Positions 36,449 to 44,953 of a stretch of 64,000 nt of DNA are shown here, piece after piece (position 1 is the first letter of the stretch; the number at the start of each line of letters is the position of its first letter). The position numbers were made by a program, and so were the translations under genes. The notes beneath the pieces were generated by a model. The model saw only the letters and a list, made by a program, of their open reading frames with translations. It was not told the DNA's origin and made no database searches. This DNA is from Chitinophaga sp. CF418 (lineage in GTDB: Bacteria; Bacteroidota; Bacteroidia; Chitinophagales; Chitinophagaceae). The DNA is taken from positions 1 to 64,000 of the forward strand of contig NZ_FRCN01000005.1 in assembly GCF_900142925.1 (NCBI RefSeq), written 5' to 3'.

Positions 36449-38755
36449 ATGAAGACGGTTTTCAGAATTGCGAAAACGGAACTGCGCACCCTGTTTTATT
36501 CCCCGATAGCATGGTTTTTACTGATAGCATTCCTGGTGCAATGCGGCCTGGCATATATCAACGCGCTGGACGGGGCTGCCCGTTCACAGGAGATAGGTGG
36601 TATGGCGCTGGAGAACATGACCCGCCTTACTGAGCGTATTTTCGCTGCCAGGGGTGGTGTGTTCAGTGTGGTAATGCAGACCCTGTATTTATATATTCCC
36701 CTGCTGACAATGGGCCTGATAAGCCGCGAGGTGAACAATGGTACTATTAAGCTGCTGTACTCCTCTCCTGTTAAAGTCAGAGAGATCATCTTCGGAAAGT
36801 TCCTGGCGATGATGGTTTACAATCTGCTGATGATGTTAGTGCTGGGCATCTTCATATTCGACGGTATCGTACACATCAATCATGCAGATACCGGTGAGTT
36901 ATTCTCTGCCTCACTGGGCTTTTACCTGCTGCTATGTGCATATTCGGCCATCGGCCTGTTCATGTCCAGCCTTACATCTTACCAGATCGTAGCGGCGGTA
37001 TGTACTTTCATGATGGTGGGCTTCCTGAGCTATATCGGTACACTTTGGCAGAATATTGCGTTTGTAAGGGACCTGACCTATTTCCTTTCCCTGAGTGGCC
37101 GGACGGAGAAGATGCTGGCAGGGCTGATCACCAGTAAAGATGTGGTCTACTTCCTGGTGATCATCTGCATCTTCCTGGGTCTCAGTATATACAAGCTGAA
37201 GGCAGGCAGAGAATCCAGACCTACTGTAGTTAAAATCGGCAGGTATGTGGCGGTTGTGGTGACCGGTTTGGTGATCGGGTATGTAACGTCACGCCCCTCA
37301 CTGGTAGGATACTATGATGCTACTGCCAATAAAACCAGGACGCTCACGCCTAACGTACAAAAGATCCTGAAAGAACTCGGAGATACTCCGCTGGAAGTAA
37401 CTGCGTATAACAATATGCTGGGCTCATTCTATTATTTCGGTTCTGAAGAAGGCCGTAATATGGACCTGGCCCGCTGGGAGCCTTACATGCGCTTTAAAGA
37501 GGATATTCACCTGCAATATGTGCAGTACTATGACAGCCTGCTGGACAACCTTAATATCATGCGGTTCTATCCTGGCAAGGACTTCATGGACATGGCTACA
37601 CAGCGCGCCAAGGGAATGGGACTGAAGCTTTCGCAGTTTAAATCGCCTGCAGAGATCAGGAAAATAATAGACCTCCGTCCTGAACTGAACCGTTATGTGA
37701 TGCAGCTGAAATACAAGGACAAGGTTACTTTTCTCCGTGTATTTGACGACCAGTCGCAGTGGCCGGGAGAAACAGAGGTAGCGGCAGCATTAAAACGACT
37801 GTTACAATCCAAATTTCCCAAAGTAGCCTTCCTGACAGGCGACCTGGAAAGGGATATTGAAAAGTCCGGAGACCGTGATTACAGTACGCTGACGAAAAAG
37901 AAGACCTTCCGCTATTCGCTCGTGAATCAGGGCTTCGATATAGATACCCTTTCGCTGGAGCACCAGGATATTCCTGCAGACGTCACTACCCTGGTGATAG
38001 CAGATCCGAAGACAGCCTTCATGCCTGTTACAATAGCCAAGCTTAGGAAATATATTGACGCGGGCGGCAACCTGCTCATAACGGGAGAACCTGGCAAACA
38101 GTCCATTTTAAATCCGCTGCTACAGCAACTGGGCGTACAGCTGATGGATGGCATGATTGCCCAACCTGGCAAAGAGACCGCTCCTGACCTGGCCTTACCC
38201 TTAATGACATCTACTGCTGCCGGTTTTGATAAATCGCTAAGAAAAGCCTTTAAAGACAGTGTTGCAGTTTCGATGCCCGGAGCAACAGGCCTGGTCTACA
38301 GCGACAGCATCTTCAGAGTGCTGCCTTTGCTGATGACGAATGCCAACAGGAGCTGGTTAAAGAAGGACCGGTTTGCGGCCGATTCTGCAGAGGTATCCTA
38401 TGATCCTGCAGCCGGTGACGAGAAGAAAGCAGTAGCGACGGCTGTCGCGCTCACCCGTAATGTGAACAACAAGGAACAGCGTATTGTGGTGACGGGAGAT
38501 GCGGACTTTTTAAGCAATGACGAACTGGGACGATACAATGTACAGACTGTCAATTTCTCTTTTAACACTGCGCTCTTCAGCTGGCTGAGCTATGGAGCGT
38601 TCCCGATAGACACGTACCGCCCGGAGGCAAAAGATACCCGCGTATCAGTAAGCACCGATACCGTGGATGTACTCCGGATCCTGTACATCTGGGTATTGCC
38701 GGGCATACTGGTGGCTTTCGCGGCTATTCTGCTTATCAGGCGTAAAAGGAAATAA
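36449..38755 (+). CDS. ABC permease fused to GldG-like auxiliary domain
   Basis: The 768-residue protein combines a GldF-like permease (residues about 1-245, six membrane helices; MGLISREVNNGTIKLLYSSP) with a GldG-like ABC_transp_aux domain (about 275-735; AFLTGDLERDIEKSGDRDY; NLLITGEPGKQ) and a final membrane helix followed by the basic RRKRK end. In other Bacteroidota these are separate gldF and gldG genes. It is the membrane part of the transporter with the ATPase just upstream; four bases separate it from the first MutS-like gene. Confidence 0.88.
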   Translation: MKTVFRIAKTELRTLFYSPIAWFLLIAFLVQCGLAYINALDGAARSQEIGGMALENMTRLTERIFAARGGVFSVVMQTLYLYIPLLTMGLISREVNNGTIKLLYSSPVKVREIIFGKFLAMMVYNLLMMLVLGIFIFDGIVHINHADTGELFSASLGFYLLLCAYSAIGLFMSSLTSYQIVAAVCTFMMVGFLSYIGTLWQNIAFVRDLTYFLSLSGRTEKMLAGLITSKDVVYFLVIICIFLGLSIYKLKAGRESRPTVVKIGRYVAVVVTGLVIGYVTSRPSLVGYYDATANKTRTLTPNVQKILKELGDTPLEVTAYNNMLGSFYYFGSEEGRNMDLARWEPYMRFKEDIHLQYVQYYDSLLDNLNIMRFYPGKDFMDMATQRAKGMGLKLSQFKSPAEIRKIIDLRPELNRYVMQLKYKDKVTFLRVFDDQSQWPGETEVAAALKRLLQSKFPKVAFLTGDLERDIEKSGDRDYSTLTKKKTFRYSLVNQGFDIDTLSLEHQDIPADVTTLVIADPKTAFMPVTIAKLRKYIDAGGNLLITGEPGKQSILNPLLQQLGVQLMDGMIAQPGKETAPDLALPLMTSTAAGFDKSLRKAFKDSVAVSMPGATGLVYSDSIFRVLPLLMTNANRSWLKKDRFAADSAEVSYDPAAGDEKKAVATAVALTRNVNNKEQRIVVTGDADFLSNDELGRYNVQTVNFSFNTALFSWLSYGAFPIDTYRPEAKDTRVSVSTDTVDVLRILYIWVLPGILVAFAAILLIRRKRK

Positions 38756-38758
38756 TCT

Positions 38759-40087
38759 ATGCTATTCACTACAGATAAACAAACACTGGAAGACCTCAAT
38801 ATTTTTGGCCGGTATGGGGCGGACTCTGTGTACAACATCTTTAACCGTACGGTGACACGCGGAGGCGCGGCACTGCTGGAAGAGATGTTCCGCTATCCGC
38901 TGTCGGACCATGAAGCGATCAACCGCCGCAGCAGCATTATTCAGCATTTTGCTGCGGCGGGTACCGCCTACCCTTTTTCTGCCACACTCTTTGATGCGAT
39001 AGCAGCATATATTGACAACACGGACGAGCGTACGAGGCTGACCACTGAAGAACAATCTATCAGCAAAAAACTGGCGGGCATGATCGCGGTGGACGGGAAT
39101 ACACAGATGGTGTATAAAGGTGTGCATTCGCTCATAGAGATATTGCAGGGTGCACAGTCTTTCGTGAGTACGGAAGCAGGCGGTATGGCTTATGAAACCG
39201 ACAGAAAGGCGATCGCCACCCTCCTTTCGGAGCCTGCGTTTGAGCCTGTACTGGCCCATCAGGGTAAGCCGGCGCATTCCACCATCGCCGCCTATGATGT
39301 GATATTCCGATTCCGCTACCGGGGACTTATACTGCAACTTTTGCATCACCTGTATTACCTGGACGTGTATATATCTGTAGCTAAAGTTGCGGCTGAACGG
39401 GGTTTTATATTTCCGCAGGCATTGCCCCGGCATACCTGCAGCGTAAATGCCGAAGGCATATATCATCCCCTGTTGAAAAAAGCGGTGCCTAATACCATCC
39501 GGATCACGGATGAAAGTAATGTCATCTTTCTCACTGGGGCCAATATGGCGGGTAAGTCCACCTTTATGAAATCGCTCAGCATTGCCCTGTTCCTTGCACA
39601 CATGGGATTCCCGGTTGCCGCTGCCAGGATGGAGTTTTCTGTGCTGGACGGGATTTATACTACCATCAACCTACCCGACAACCTGGGCATGGACGCCAGT
39701 CATTACTACGCGGAAGTGCTGCGCGTCAAAAAAATGGCACAGGAACTGAGCCAGGGCAAACAACTCTTCATTGTATTTGACGAGCTGTTCAGGGGGACTA
39801 ACGTCAAGGATGCATATGAGGCTACGATCGCTATCTGTAAGGGTTTTGCCCGTAAGCGTAACAGCATATTCGTCATCTCCACACATATCATTGAAGCGGG
39901 CGATGTACTCAAAGCAGCGGCAGCGAATATTCAGTTTGTATACCTGCCCACCCGTATGGACGCACACAAGCCTGTATACACCTACACGCTGGAGAATGGC
40001 ATTACCGATGACCGCCACGGTATGATCATCATTAACAACGAAGGCATTATCGATATGCTGAAAGCAGGCCTGATCAAAATGAAATGA
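38759..40087 (+). CDS. MutS-core ATPase, first of a pair
   Basis: The 442 residues contain the MutS lever/core region (about 1-240) and the domain V ATPase: Walker A FLTGANMAGKSTFMK (about 262), the SHYYAEVLRVKKM segment, Walker B LFIVFDELFRGTN and the STHI motif. The mismatch-binding domain I and connector domain II are absent, and so is any Smr domain. It is therefore not a classical mismatch repair protein. It is translationally linked (overlap of four bases) to a paralogue downstream. It probably works as an ATP-driven clamp for DNA or another polymer; the operon context is unusual for that. Confidence 0.85.
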   Translation: MLFTTDKQTLEDLNIFGRYGADSVYNIFNRTVTRGGAALLEEMFRYPLSDHEAINRRSSIIQHFAAAGTAYPFSATLFDAIAAYIDNTDERTRLTTEEQSISKKLAGMIAVDGNTQMVYKGVHSLIEILQGAQSFVSTEAGGMAYETDRKAIATLLSEPAFEPVLAHQGKPAHSTIAAYDVIFRFRYRGLILQLLHHLYYLDVYISVAKVAAERGFIFPQALPRHTCSVNAEGIYHPLLKKAVPNTIRITDESNVIFLTGANMAGKSTFMKSLSIALFLAHMGFPVAAARMEFSVLDGIYTTINLPDNLGMDASHYYAEVLRVKKMAQELSQGKQLFIVFDELFRGTNVKDAYEATIAICKGFARKRNSIFVISTHIIEAGDVLKAAAANIQFVYLPTRMDAHKPVYTYTLENGITDDRHGMIIINNEGIIDMLKAGLIKMK

Positions 40088-41361
40088 GCATGAGTTTTAT
40101 AGCTGATAAACAAACGCTGGAAGACCTGAACCTGCTGGGCAGATTCAAGCCTAATTCTATCTATAACCTTTTTAGTAGAATCAAAACCACCGGAGGGGAA
40201 CAACTGCTGGAACGAATGTTCCAGCAGCCCCTTACTAATCCTGAGGCTATCAACCACCGTAGTGCTACTTTCCGGTATTTCCAGCAAAAGCAGCTTACTT
40301 TTCCTTTTAACGGCGTTAACTTCCGCCTGGCGGAGAACTACCTGAACATGGGAGGAGCGAACAGCCTGCCCGCTATTCTCAAAAAGAAGCTGAACGCATT
40401 CCTAAATGACGACGAATACGAAAAGCTGCTGGCAGGATTAAAAGCGGCCATTGAGATGCTGCGCACCTTTCGCAACTTCCTGCAGCACCTCACAGACTTT
40501 AACGATGCAGCAGCCTGGCGCAAGACTTTGTCCGCCTTAACCCGGCTGGATAGCAACAAGGAGCTGACATTATTGACAGTCGCCCGTTACGACCGCCTGC
40601 TGCGGCATACCTTACGCAGTGAAATGGAACAATTGTTAGATGCTGTTCATCAGCTGGACGTTTATATTGCAGTAAGCGACGTAGCGCGGCAAAGGGGGTT
40701 TCATTATGCCCATGCGCTCCCCGCCTCGCCCAGCGTATTTCATACCACAGCACTGAAACATCCTGCATTGGATGCGGGAGTGGCCAATCCTGTATCGCTT
40801 CACAGTGATTCTAATGTTATTTTCCTCACAGGGGCTAATATGGCAGGCAAATCGACCCTGATGAAATCGTTCGGCATTGCTTTGTACCTCGCACATATGG
40901 GATTTCCTGTAGCGGCAGCAGACATGGAGTTCTCCGTCCGCGATGGCCTATACTCATCCATCAATGTACCCGATAATCTCAACATGGGTTATAGTCACTT
41001 CTATGCGGAGGTGCTACGCGTAAAACAGGTGGCAGCAGAAGTAAGTTCAGGCAAGAACCTGGTCGTCATCTTCGATGAACTGTTCAAAGGTACGAATGTG
41101 AAAGATGCCTATGACGCCACCTTAGCCGTAACTGCTGCTTTCGCCCGCTACCGTAATTGCTTTTTCATCATTTCCACGCATATTATCGAAGTGGGGAACG
41201 CGTTGCGTCAATACGAAAATCTGCAGTTTGCATATCTGCCGACATTAATGGAAGGTACGAAGCCGAAGTATACATATCAGCTTAGAGAGGGTATTACTAG
41301 TGACAGGCATGGGATGATGATCATTGAGAATGAGAAGATACTGGAGTTGTTAAATGAGTAG
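40084..41361 (+). CDS. MutS-core ATPase, second of a pair
   Basis: The 425 residues are a diverged tandem paralogue of the preceding gene; both begin with a ..DKQTLEDLN[I/L][F/L]GR stretch. The ATPase part has FLTGANMAGKSTLMK (about 255), SHFYAEVLRVKQV and VVIFDELFKGTN. Like its partner it lacks domains I and II. The pair may form an obligate heterodimer, as MutS ATPases dimerise through domain V with composite sites. It ends the set 2 operon and is followed by a good terminator. Confidence 0.85.
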   Translation: MSMSFIADKQTLEDLNLLGRFKPNSIYNLFSRIKTTGGEQLLERMFQQPLTNPEAINHRSATFRYFQQKQLTFPFNGVNFRLAENYLNMGGANSLPAILKKKLNAFLNDDEYEKLLAGLKAAIEMLRTFRNFLQHLTDFNDAAAWRKTLSALTRLDSNKELTLLTVARYDRLLRHTLRSEMEQLLDAVHQLDVYIAVSDVARQRGFHYAHALPASPSVFHTTALKHPALDAGVANPVSLHSDSNVIFLTGANMAGKSTLMKSFGIALYLAHMGFPVAAADMEFSVRDGLYSSINVPDNLNMGYSHFYAEVLRVKQVAAEVSSGKNLVVIFDELFKGTNVKDAYDATLAVTAAFARYRNCFFIISTHIIEVGNALRQYENLQFAYLPTLMEGTKPKYTYQLREGITSDRHGMMIIENEKILELLNE

Positions 41362-41370
41362 TAGTGTGAC

Positions 41371-41407
41371 AAGGCCGTCCTGATTAGTCCTGGGATGGCC
41401 TTTTTTT
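41371..41407 (+). terminator. Terminator of the SusCD/ABC/MutS-like operon
   Basis: The arms aaggccgtcc and gggatggcctt pair with one G-T pair around the loop, followed by seven T. It lies 10 bases after the stop of the second MutS-like gene. Confidence 0.85.
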
Positions 41408-41413
41408 GCTTGA

Positions 41414-41458
41414 GAGGCCGCCTTCGGTACATCTAAATTGCAAGGTATATTTAAATAA
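41414..41458 (+). pseudogene. 3' relic of an XRE-type repressor gene (copy 2)
   Basis: The last 14 codons before TAA read EAAFGTSKLQGIFK, corresponding to LLDAFLAKSKLQAILK of the XRE gene at 62079-62426. The relic begins right after the terminator of the preceding operon, so the island's left edge probably lies here. Confidence 0.65.
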
Positions 41459-41481
41459 AAAACCCGGGGTACCGGGTTTTT
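41457..41481. terminator. Terminator attached to XRE relic 2
   Basis: The arms aaaaacccgg and ccgggttttt follow the relic stop; T-runs on both strands let it also end the convergent immunity pseudogene. Confidence 0.75.
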
Positions 41482-41528
41482 ATTTTCTTCTGCATTTCTG
41501 AAGACATTCGCTTATGGACCGGCATTTG

Positions 41529-41969
41529 ATCTCCTCTTTGCTCTATAAGTTTTCTAAGCTCAGAAGACAGTTTTAGTTCATCCAACAACTTTATACCAAA
41601 CAATTTAGCTATCACATACTCTACATACATCTTCTCCCCTTCGTTTAAACCAATTTTCTTATGGTTGTTTGATTCTATATGCAGAATAAACGCCTACGAA
41701 ACTACTATTTGAGGATATTTTTTAAGATAAAATCCATAGTAACCAGGCCAAACCCAAAGCCCGTCGGTATAAATAATATTAGGCCCGATCAATTCACCAG
41801 ATTCATCATATATACTGGTAATAAATTTCATTATGGGAATTCCATTATTTAGATACGTAATTATATCCGATAATTCTTTCTGCTCTCCTTGTGAATAAAA
41901 CAGATTATTAACGTCTCGTGAACAAGGAATATGCGAATCATGATTTATTAAAAAGCCAATTGCATTCAT
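41529..41969 (-). pseudogene. Immunity-family protein with internal stop (YTDG-W-WP family, copy 1)
   Basis: The frame runs from the ATG at 41969 to a TAG about 91 codons later and continues open to the junction with repeat R1. Before the stop it carries YTDGLWVWPGYYGFYLKK; after the stop EGEKMYVEYVIAKLFGIKLL and ..LIEQRGD match the end of the gene at 43172. A single change (the paralogue has GAG at that place) explains the stop. The family also has a complete member at 60038-60418 directly behind a toxin end, so this is a decayed immunity gene. Confidence 0.75.
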
Positions 41970-42044
41970 TACATTGGGAATTTTATCATTTCTATTGCAA
42001 GGGCGTTTTCAGTATGGAAGTCAAATACACTACATCTGCTCGTT

Positions 42045-42161
42045 TTATCTTTCCTCTTCCAAAATAGACAAACACTCCATAACCCGATTTAAGAAAATGT
42101 TGTAGGTCTCAATCTGGTTTAATCCAACCAAACTCTCTATCTCTATATTTGAAGATATCAT
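42045..42161 (-). pseudogene. 38-codon relic, probably C-terminus of an immunity-like protein
   Basis: A short open frame begins with ATG and encodes MISSNIEIESLVGLNQIETY and a further 18 residues rich in helix formers ending LSILEEER. It lies between two immunity-type relics. No homologue elsewhere in the window was recognised. It may be only the end of a lost gene. Confidence 0.35.
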
Positions 42162-42194
42162 TAGCAGCTTATCTTTTCTCCTAAACGTTAGAAA

Positions 42195-42428
42195 TCACCG
42201 ATATTCAATAAGTGTGTATTCGCTATTATAAATAGCATACTCATACGTGTTATATCTTTGATTAATTCGATTTATAAAGTCTTTCATTAACTGCCAATCA
42301 TCAAATACAAAATAAACATCCTTTCCATCGTTTAAAAAAAACTGAAAATCTGTGTTAAGCACAATCCCTGTATTAGCATCTATTACTAAAAGTGTAAACT
42401 GCGTGCTTTTCAATTCCGGTCTGTTCAT
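42195..42428 (-). CDS. Small immunity-like protein (TGIVLNTD family, copy 1)
   Basis: The 77-residue protein contains LLVIDANTGIVLNTDFQFFL, DVYFVFDDWQLMKDFI and a tyrosine-rich end. The segment at 50414-50671 encodes a close relative with the same pattern (TGIVLNTDLQYFL, DVYFIFDDL). No signal peptide. The family is not known to me by name; occurrence in a toxin island, twice, beside other immunity genes supports an immunity role. Confidence 0.6.
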   Translation of the reverse strand: MNRPELKSTQFTLLVIDANTGIVLNTDFQFFLNDGKDVYFVFDDWQLMKDFINRINQRYNTYEYAIYNSEYTLIEYR

Positions 42429-42474
42429 ACTTTTTTAAGGTTGATTTATTGTCCCAATCTGTGCGCTTGTTACT

Positions 42475-42645
42475 TTACCAGTTACTAACATCTCTCACCC
42501 CTAACAATCGGCTGTCCTGTCTCATGTCATAGTTCGAAGGATACATTACGCAATCACATGCCTCTACATCGGCACGTATGAGAAAAAATGTTAAAGAAAC
42601 TGGTACGCATTTAATGAATGTGAAGCATTCAAGGTTGGTTTTCAT
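42475..42645 (-). pseudogene. Truncated NTR/TIMP-like secreted protein (copy 1)
   Basis: The 56-codon frame has a signal sequence followed by the diagnostic start of the mature protein (ADVEACDCVMYPSNYDM), matching the complete copies at 44020-44448 and 49791-50225, then diverges and stops. Only the N-terminal third remains. The start codon overlaps the stop of the toxin relic upstream (ATGA). Confidence 0.65.
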
Positions 42646-42800
42646 TTTCTTGAAACTGTTGACAATTTAGGCATAGGCATAATCACATCTTCCCTCTTAT
42701 TAGAAATATGTTTAATGAACTCACGAATATTCCCTGTATTCACGCTTTTCTTTTTTGTTGAATTTGCGTTTTCATCAGCATCAAGAATAGTCATGTATTT
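42642..42800 (-). pseudogene. C-terminal relic of the metallopeptidase toxin (copy 1)
   Basis: The minus-strand frame reads TILDADENANSTKKKSVNTG, then NIREFIKHISNKREDVIMPM and PKLSTVSRK before a TGA that overlaps the NTR-like start codon. The same sequence with substitutions (RILDSEGNVLQ.., NIQEFIRNIPDKKEEVVMPL, PKIST) ends the toxin fragment at 44446-44929. The N-terminal catalytic part is absent here. Confidence 0.6.
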
Positions 42801-43171
42801 TTTTTAATACAAAATATCCATCATGCTTTTCGACATCAAGCTTCAAAAAAAGTACTATCTGTTAAGCCATTCCTCGCACGTTGTTCGTATGTTGTTCGTA
42901 TGTTGTTCGCATATTGTTCGCATATTGTTCGCATATAACCGATCAACCCACGTCCAACCTATGACTAACCTACCTTCTACCCATTCAACCATGCCTGCTA
43001 TCATGAACGTCTACCGTTATTATTGTATTTTTGTATATTCTTCTTTACTTAGCGATTTATTTACGGCTTCATATTCGAACATTTGAACAAATACAATGAT
43101 ATCTATGCGTTATGAACTGCATATTGATTACTATCCAGGGTATCTTTAACATTTTGCCCCGACAAAAACCG
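42801..43171. other. Gene-poor stretch with the 11-base repeat
   Basis: An 87-codon plus-strand frame covers the repeat, but its composition is dictated by the repeat and it has no homology pattern. I see no gene here. The stretch separates the copy 1 and copy 2 immunity blocks. Confidence 0.5.
42880..42934. repeat. Five tandem copies of an 11-base unit
   Basis: The unit is (g/a)ttgttcg(t/c)at, present five times head to tail (gttgttcgtat twice, gttgttcgcat once, attgttcgcat twice). One unit is about one helical turn, so the copies would face the same side of the helix. It lies in a region without a credible gene. Confidence 0.85.
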
Positions 43172-43876
43172 TCAAAAACAAAATATATCGTCTCCTCTCT
43201 GCTCTATAATCTTTTTAAGATCAGGAGATACCCCCACTCTACTCAACATGTTTATCCCAGACATTTTGGCTATCACATATTCAACATAATTTTTCTCGCT
43301 CTGACTTAAATCAACCATTTTCTGACCGTTGGACCCAACCCACAAAATAAACTCCTCCGGAACTTCTATCTGAGGGTGTTTTTTTAGATAAAAACTGTAG
43401 TAGCTAGGCCATATCCAGAGTCCATCCGTATAAATAATATTAGGTCCTATCAGACCGCCAGATTCATCATATACATTCGAAATAAACCGAATTACAGAAA
43501 CTCCATTATTCAAATAAGTGACGATATCCGACAGTTCTCTTTGTCTAAATTGCGGAGAAAAGAGACTATTTAGGTCTCTTGAACAGGGAATATGCGGATC
43601 ATGATTGTTTTCATTTGCTTTTGCGAGATTAGCTTTAGAAACGCCTTTTCCAAATCCTAGGTGATAAGCTTTTTGAGAATGAGCATTGATGGTCAATACT
43701 AGATCACTAAAGCTCTCCCGATTACTTAATTGTCCGTACATCATGCTCATCATTTGATTCCAGCAGCTAAAATGTCTTATTCGATGATCGCCTTTATAAC
43801 GGGCAACAATCCCATCAAAAATCCGCTGAGAGAGAAATGAACTTATTTGAGCAAAAATATACTCACCAATATTCAT
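43172..43876 (-). CDS. Chimera: IS4-type transposase N-terminus fused to immunity protein (copy 2)
   Basis: The 234-residue frame is a natural fusion. Residues 1 to about 90 (YIFAQISSFLSQRIFDGIVA; FSCWNQMMSMMYGQLSNRES; HLGFGKGVSKANLAKANEN) are the DUF4372 N-terminal domain of IS4-family transposases. From residue about 91 (NHDPHIPCSRDL) it continues as the YTDG-W-WP immunity family (YTDGLWIWPSYYSFYLKK; EKNYVEYVIAKMSGINML). The join is near 43607. The transposase catalytic domain is missing, so it cannot transpose. The immunity part is almost complete and is expressed, if at all, from the transposase start. The 140 bases upstream may include the IS end, but no inverted repeat was seen. Confidence 0.8.
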   Translation of the reverse strand: MNIGEYIFAQISSFLSQRIFDGIVARYKGDHRIRHFSCWNQMMSMMYGQLSNRESFSDLVLTINAHSQKAYHLGFGKGVSKANLAKANENNHDPHIPCSRDLNSLFSPQFRQRELSDIVTYLNNGVSVIRFISNVYDESGGLIGPNIIYTDGLWIWPSYYSFYLKKHPQIEVPEEFILWVGSNGQKMVDLSQSEKNYVEYVIAKMSGINMLSRVGVSPDLKKIIEQRGDDIFCF

Positions 43877-44019
43877 ACAACATACTGATTTATAGCATGT
43901 TGTAAAATATGCTATTTCAAATCGTCACCGAATAAAATCAACGTCAAATCTAGGTGTATTGAGACTTTCAAAGAACTTAAAGGAATTTAAACAAGACGGT
44001 ACTGACTGCAAGCCTTTAT

Positions 44020-44448
44020 TTATGAATCTTTCAATTCATCTTCTATCTTTTCAATTATGTCAGAAGAAACCCTATCAGAATAAGAACAATCATAAACATG
44101 GTACTTCCTCTTTTTCCGATAACAAAACAACAGATATTCATCGTTCTTAGTGAAACGAGGACCACAATTACTATTCTTGATAAAAATTAGTTGCTCCTTT
44201 ACTTTAATATTGCCCTTAAAAACCTTTGTAACTTCCACTACAATTCTCCAATTATCTGTATATAATTGACTATCTAGAGGAACCACTTCTGTTACTCTGG
44301 CGACAATTATATTCTTAGATTGTTTAACATAATGCTTTACGGGATACATGACGCAGTCGCATCCCATTGCATTAGCCTTTATTAGAAAAAACGCTAAAGT
44401 AGTCAAGGTATATTTAATAAAGGCGAACCGTTTGATATTAATTTTCAT
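44020..44448 (-). CDS. Secreted NTR/TIMP-like protein (copy 2), candidate metallopeptidase immunity
   Basis: The start at 44448 gives a signal sequence (FIKYTLTTLAFFLIKANAMG) directly followed by CDCVMYPVKHYVKQSKNIIV. A longer frame exists upstream but encodes the toxin end. The mature protein has the layout of tissue inhibitors of metalloproteases: C-x-C at the N-terminus, then [D/N]IIVARV, VEVTKVFKG, a NCGPRF cysteine, YLLFCY and a last Cys in YDCSYS. In TIMPs the first Cys binds the catalytic zinc of the target enzyme. The gene follows an HExxH toxin fragment directly. Immunity is inferred. Alternative: a general NTR-domain protein. Confidence 0.75.
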   Translation of the reverse strand: MKINIKRFAFIKYTLTTLAFFLIKANAMGCDCVMYPVKHYVKQSKNIIVARVTEVVPLDSQLYTDNWRIVVEVTKVFKGNIKVKEQLIFIKNSNCGPRFTKNDEYLLFCYRKKRKYHVYDCSYSDRVSSDIIEKIEDELKDS

Positions 44449-44929
44449 TTTTTTTGTCGATATTTTAGGTAATGGCATAACCACTTCTTCCTTCTTATCA
44501 GGAATATTCCTGATAAATTCTTGGATATTTCCAATGTTTATTCTTTCTGTTTGCTGAAGCACATTTCCTTCGCTGTCAAGAATCCGATACTTAAATATCC
44601 CCCCTTTCCGTATGTTTCTTCTCAATATCCGGATTCAAACCTGAACCATGTAAGAAGAAGTGTCCCATTTCATGAGCTTCAGTATGCGCCTCATCACCAG
44701 CATTATTGTATATCTTTGTTTTATTAATCACAGTAACACCTTGTTTATCAGTACTTCCGCGAGCACGTTCTAAGAACACGGAAGTATACGTCATGAGATT
44801 AATGGGCTGCCAGATGCCACGGGCGATGATCTCGCCGTTGCGGACGAGAATGGAGCCTACGGGGCTATCGCCACGTTGTTTGGCGAGGCGGGCGAGGGAG
44901 AGGCATTCCAGCATAAATTGTTCGTGCAT
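44446..44929 (-). pseudogene. Chimera: deaminase N-terminus joined to HExxH metallopeptidase toxin end
   Basis: Codons 1-38 (SLARLAKQRGDSPVGSILVR NGEIIARGI) are the N-terminus of a nucleoside deaminase like 26027-26467. From WQPINLMTYTSVFLERARGS on, the frame encodes a different protein with EAHTEAHEMGHFFLHGSG, an HExxH zinc-peptidase motif, and stops after TERGDI. Just after a run of six G the adjacent frame continues as FKYRILDSEGNVLQQTERIN.. to PLPKIST, which is the toxin C-terminus also present at 42642-42800. A one-base change in the G-run probably broke the frame. No Rhs core is attached any more. Confidence 0.7.
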
Positions 44930-44953
44930 AGTATTTGTTTAGATAGTTATATT

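Noticed and set aside
35514-38755. Gliding motility genes gldA and gldFG
   Set aside because: The permease and auxiliary parts are fused and the genes are embedded in a SusCD operon, so a motility role is not supported by context.
38759-41361. Calling the two genes mismatch repair protein MutS or MutS2
   Set aside because: Domains I and II and the Smr domain are missing; only core and ATPase parts are present.
42880-42934. Short tandem repeats as a CRISPR array
   Set aside because: Units are 11 bases with no spacers and no cas genes nearby.
42823-43086. 87-codon plus-strand frame over the 11-base repeat
   Set aside because: Its sequence is set by the repeat, has no domain pattern and lies opposite to the direction of the surrounding genes.
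43600-43876. Complete IS4-family insertion sequence
   Set aside because: Only the first about 90 codons of the transposase remain and no terminal inverted repeats were found.
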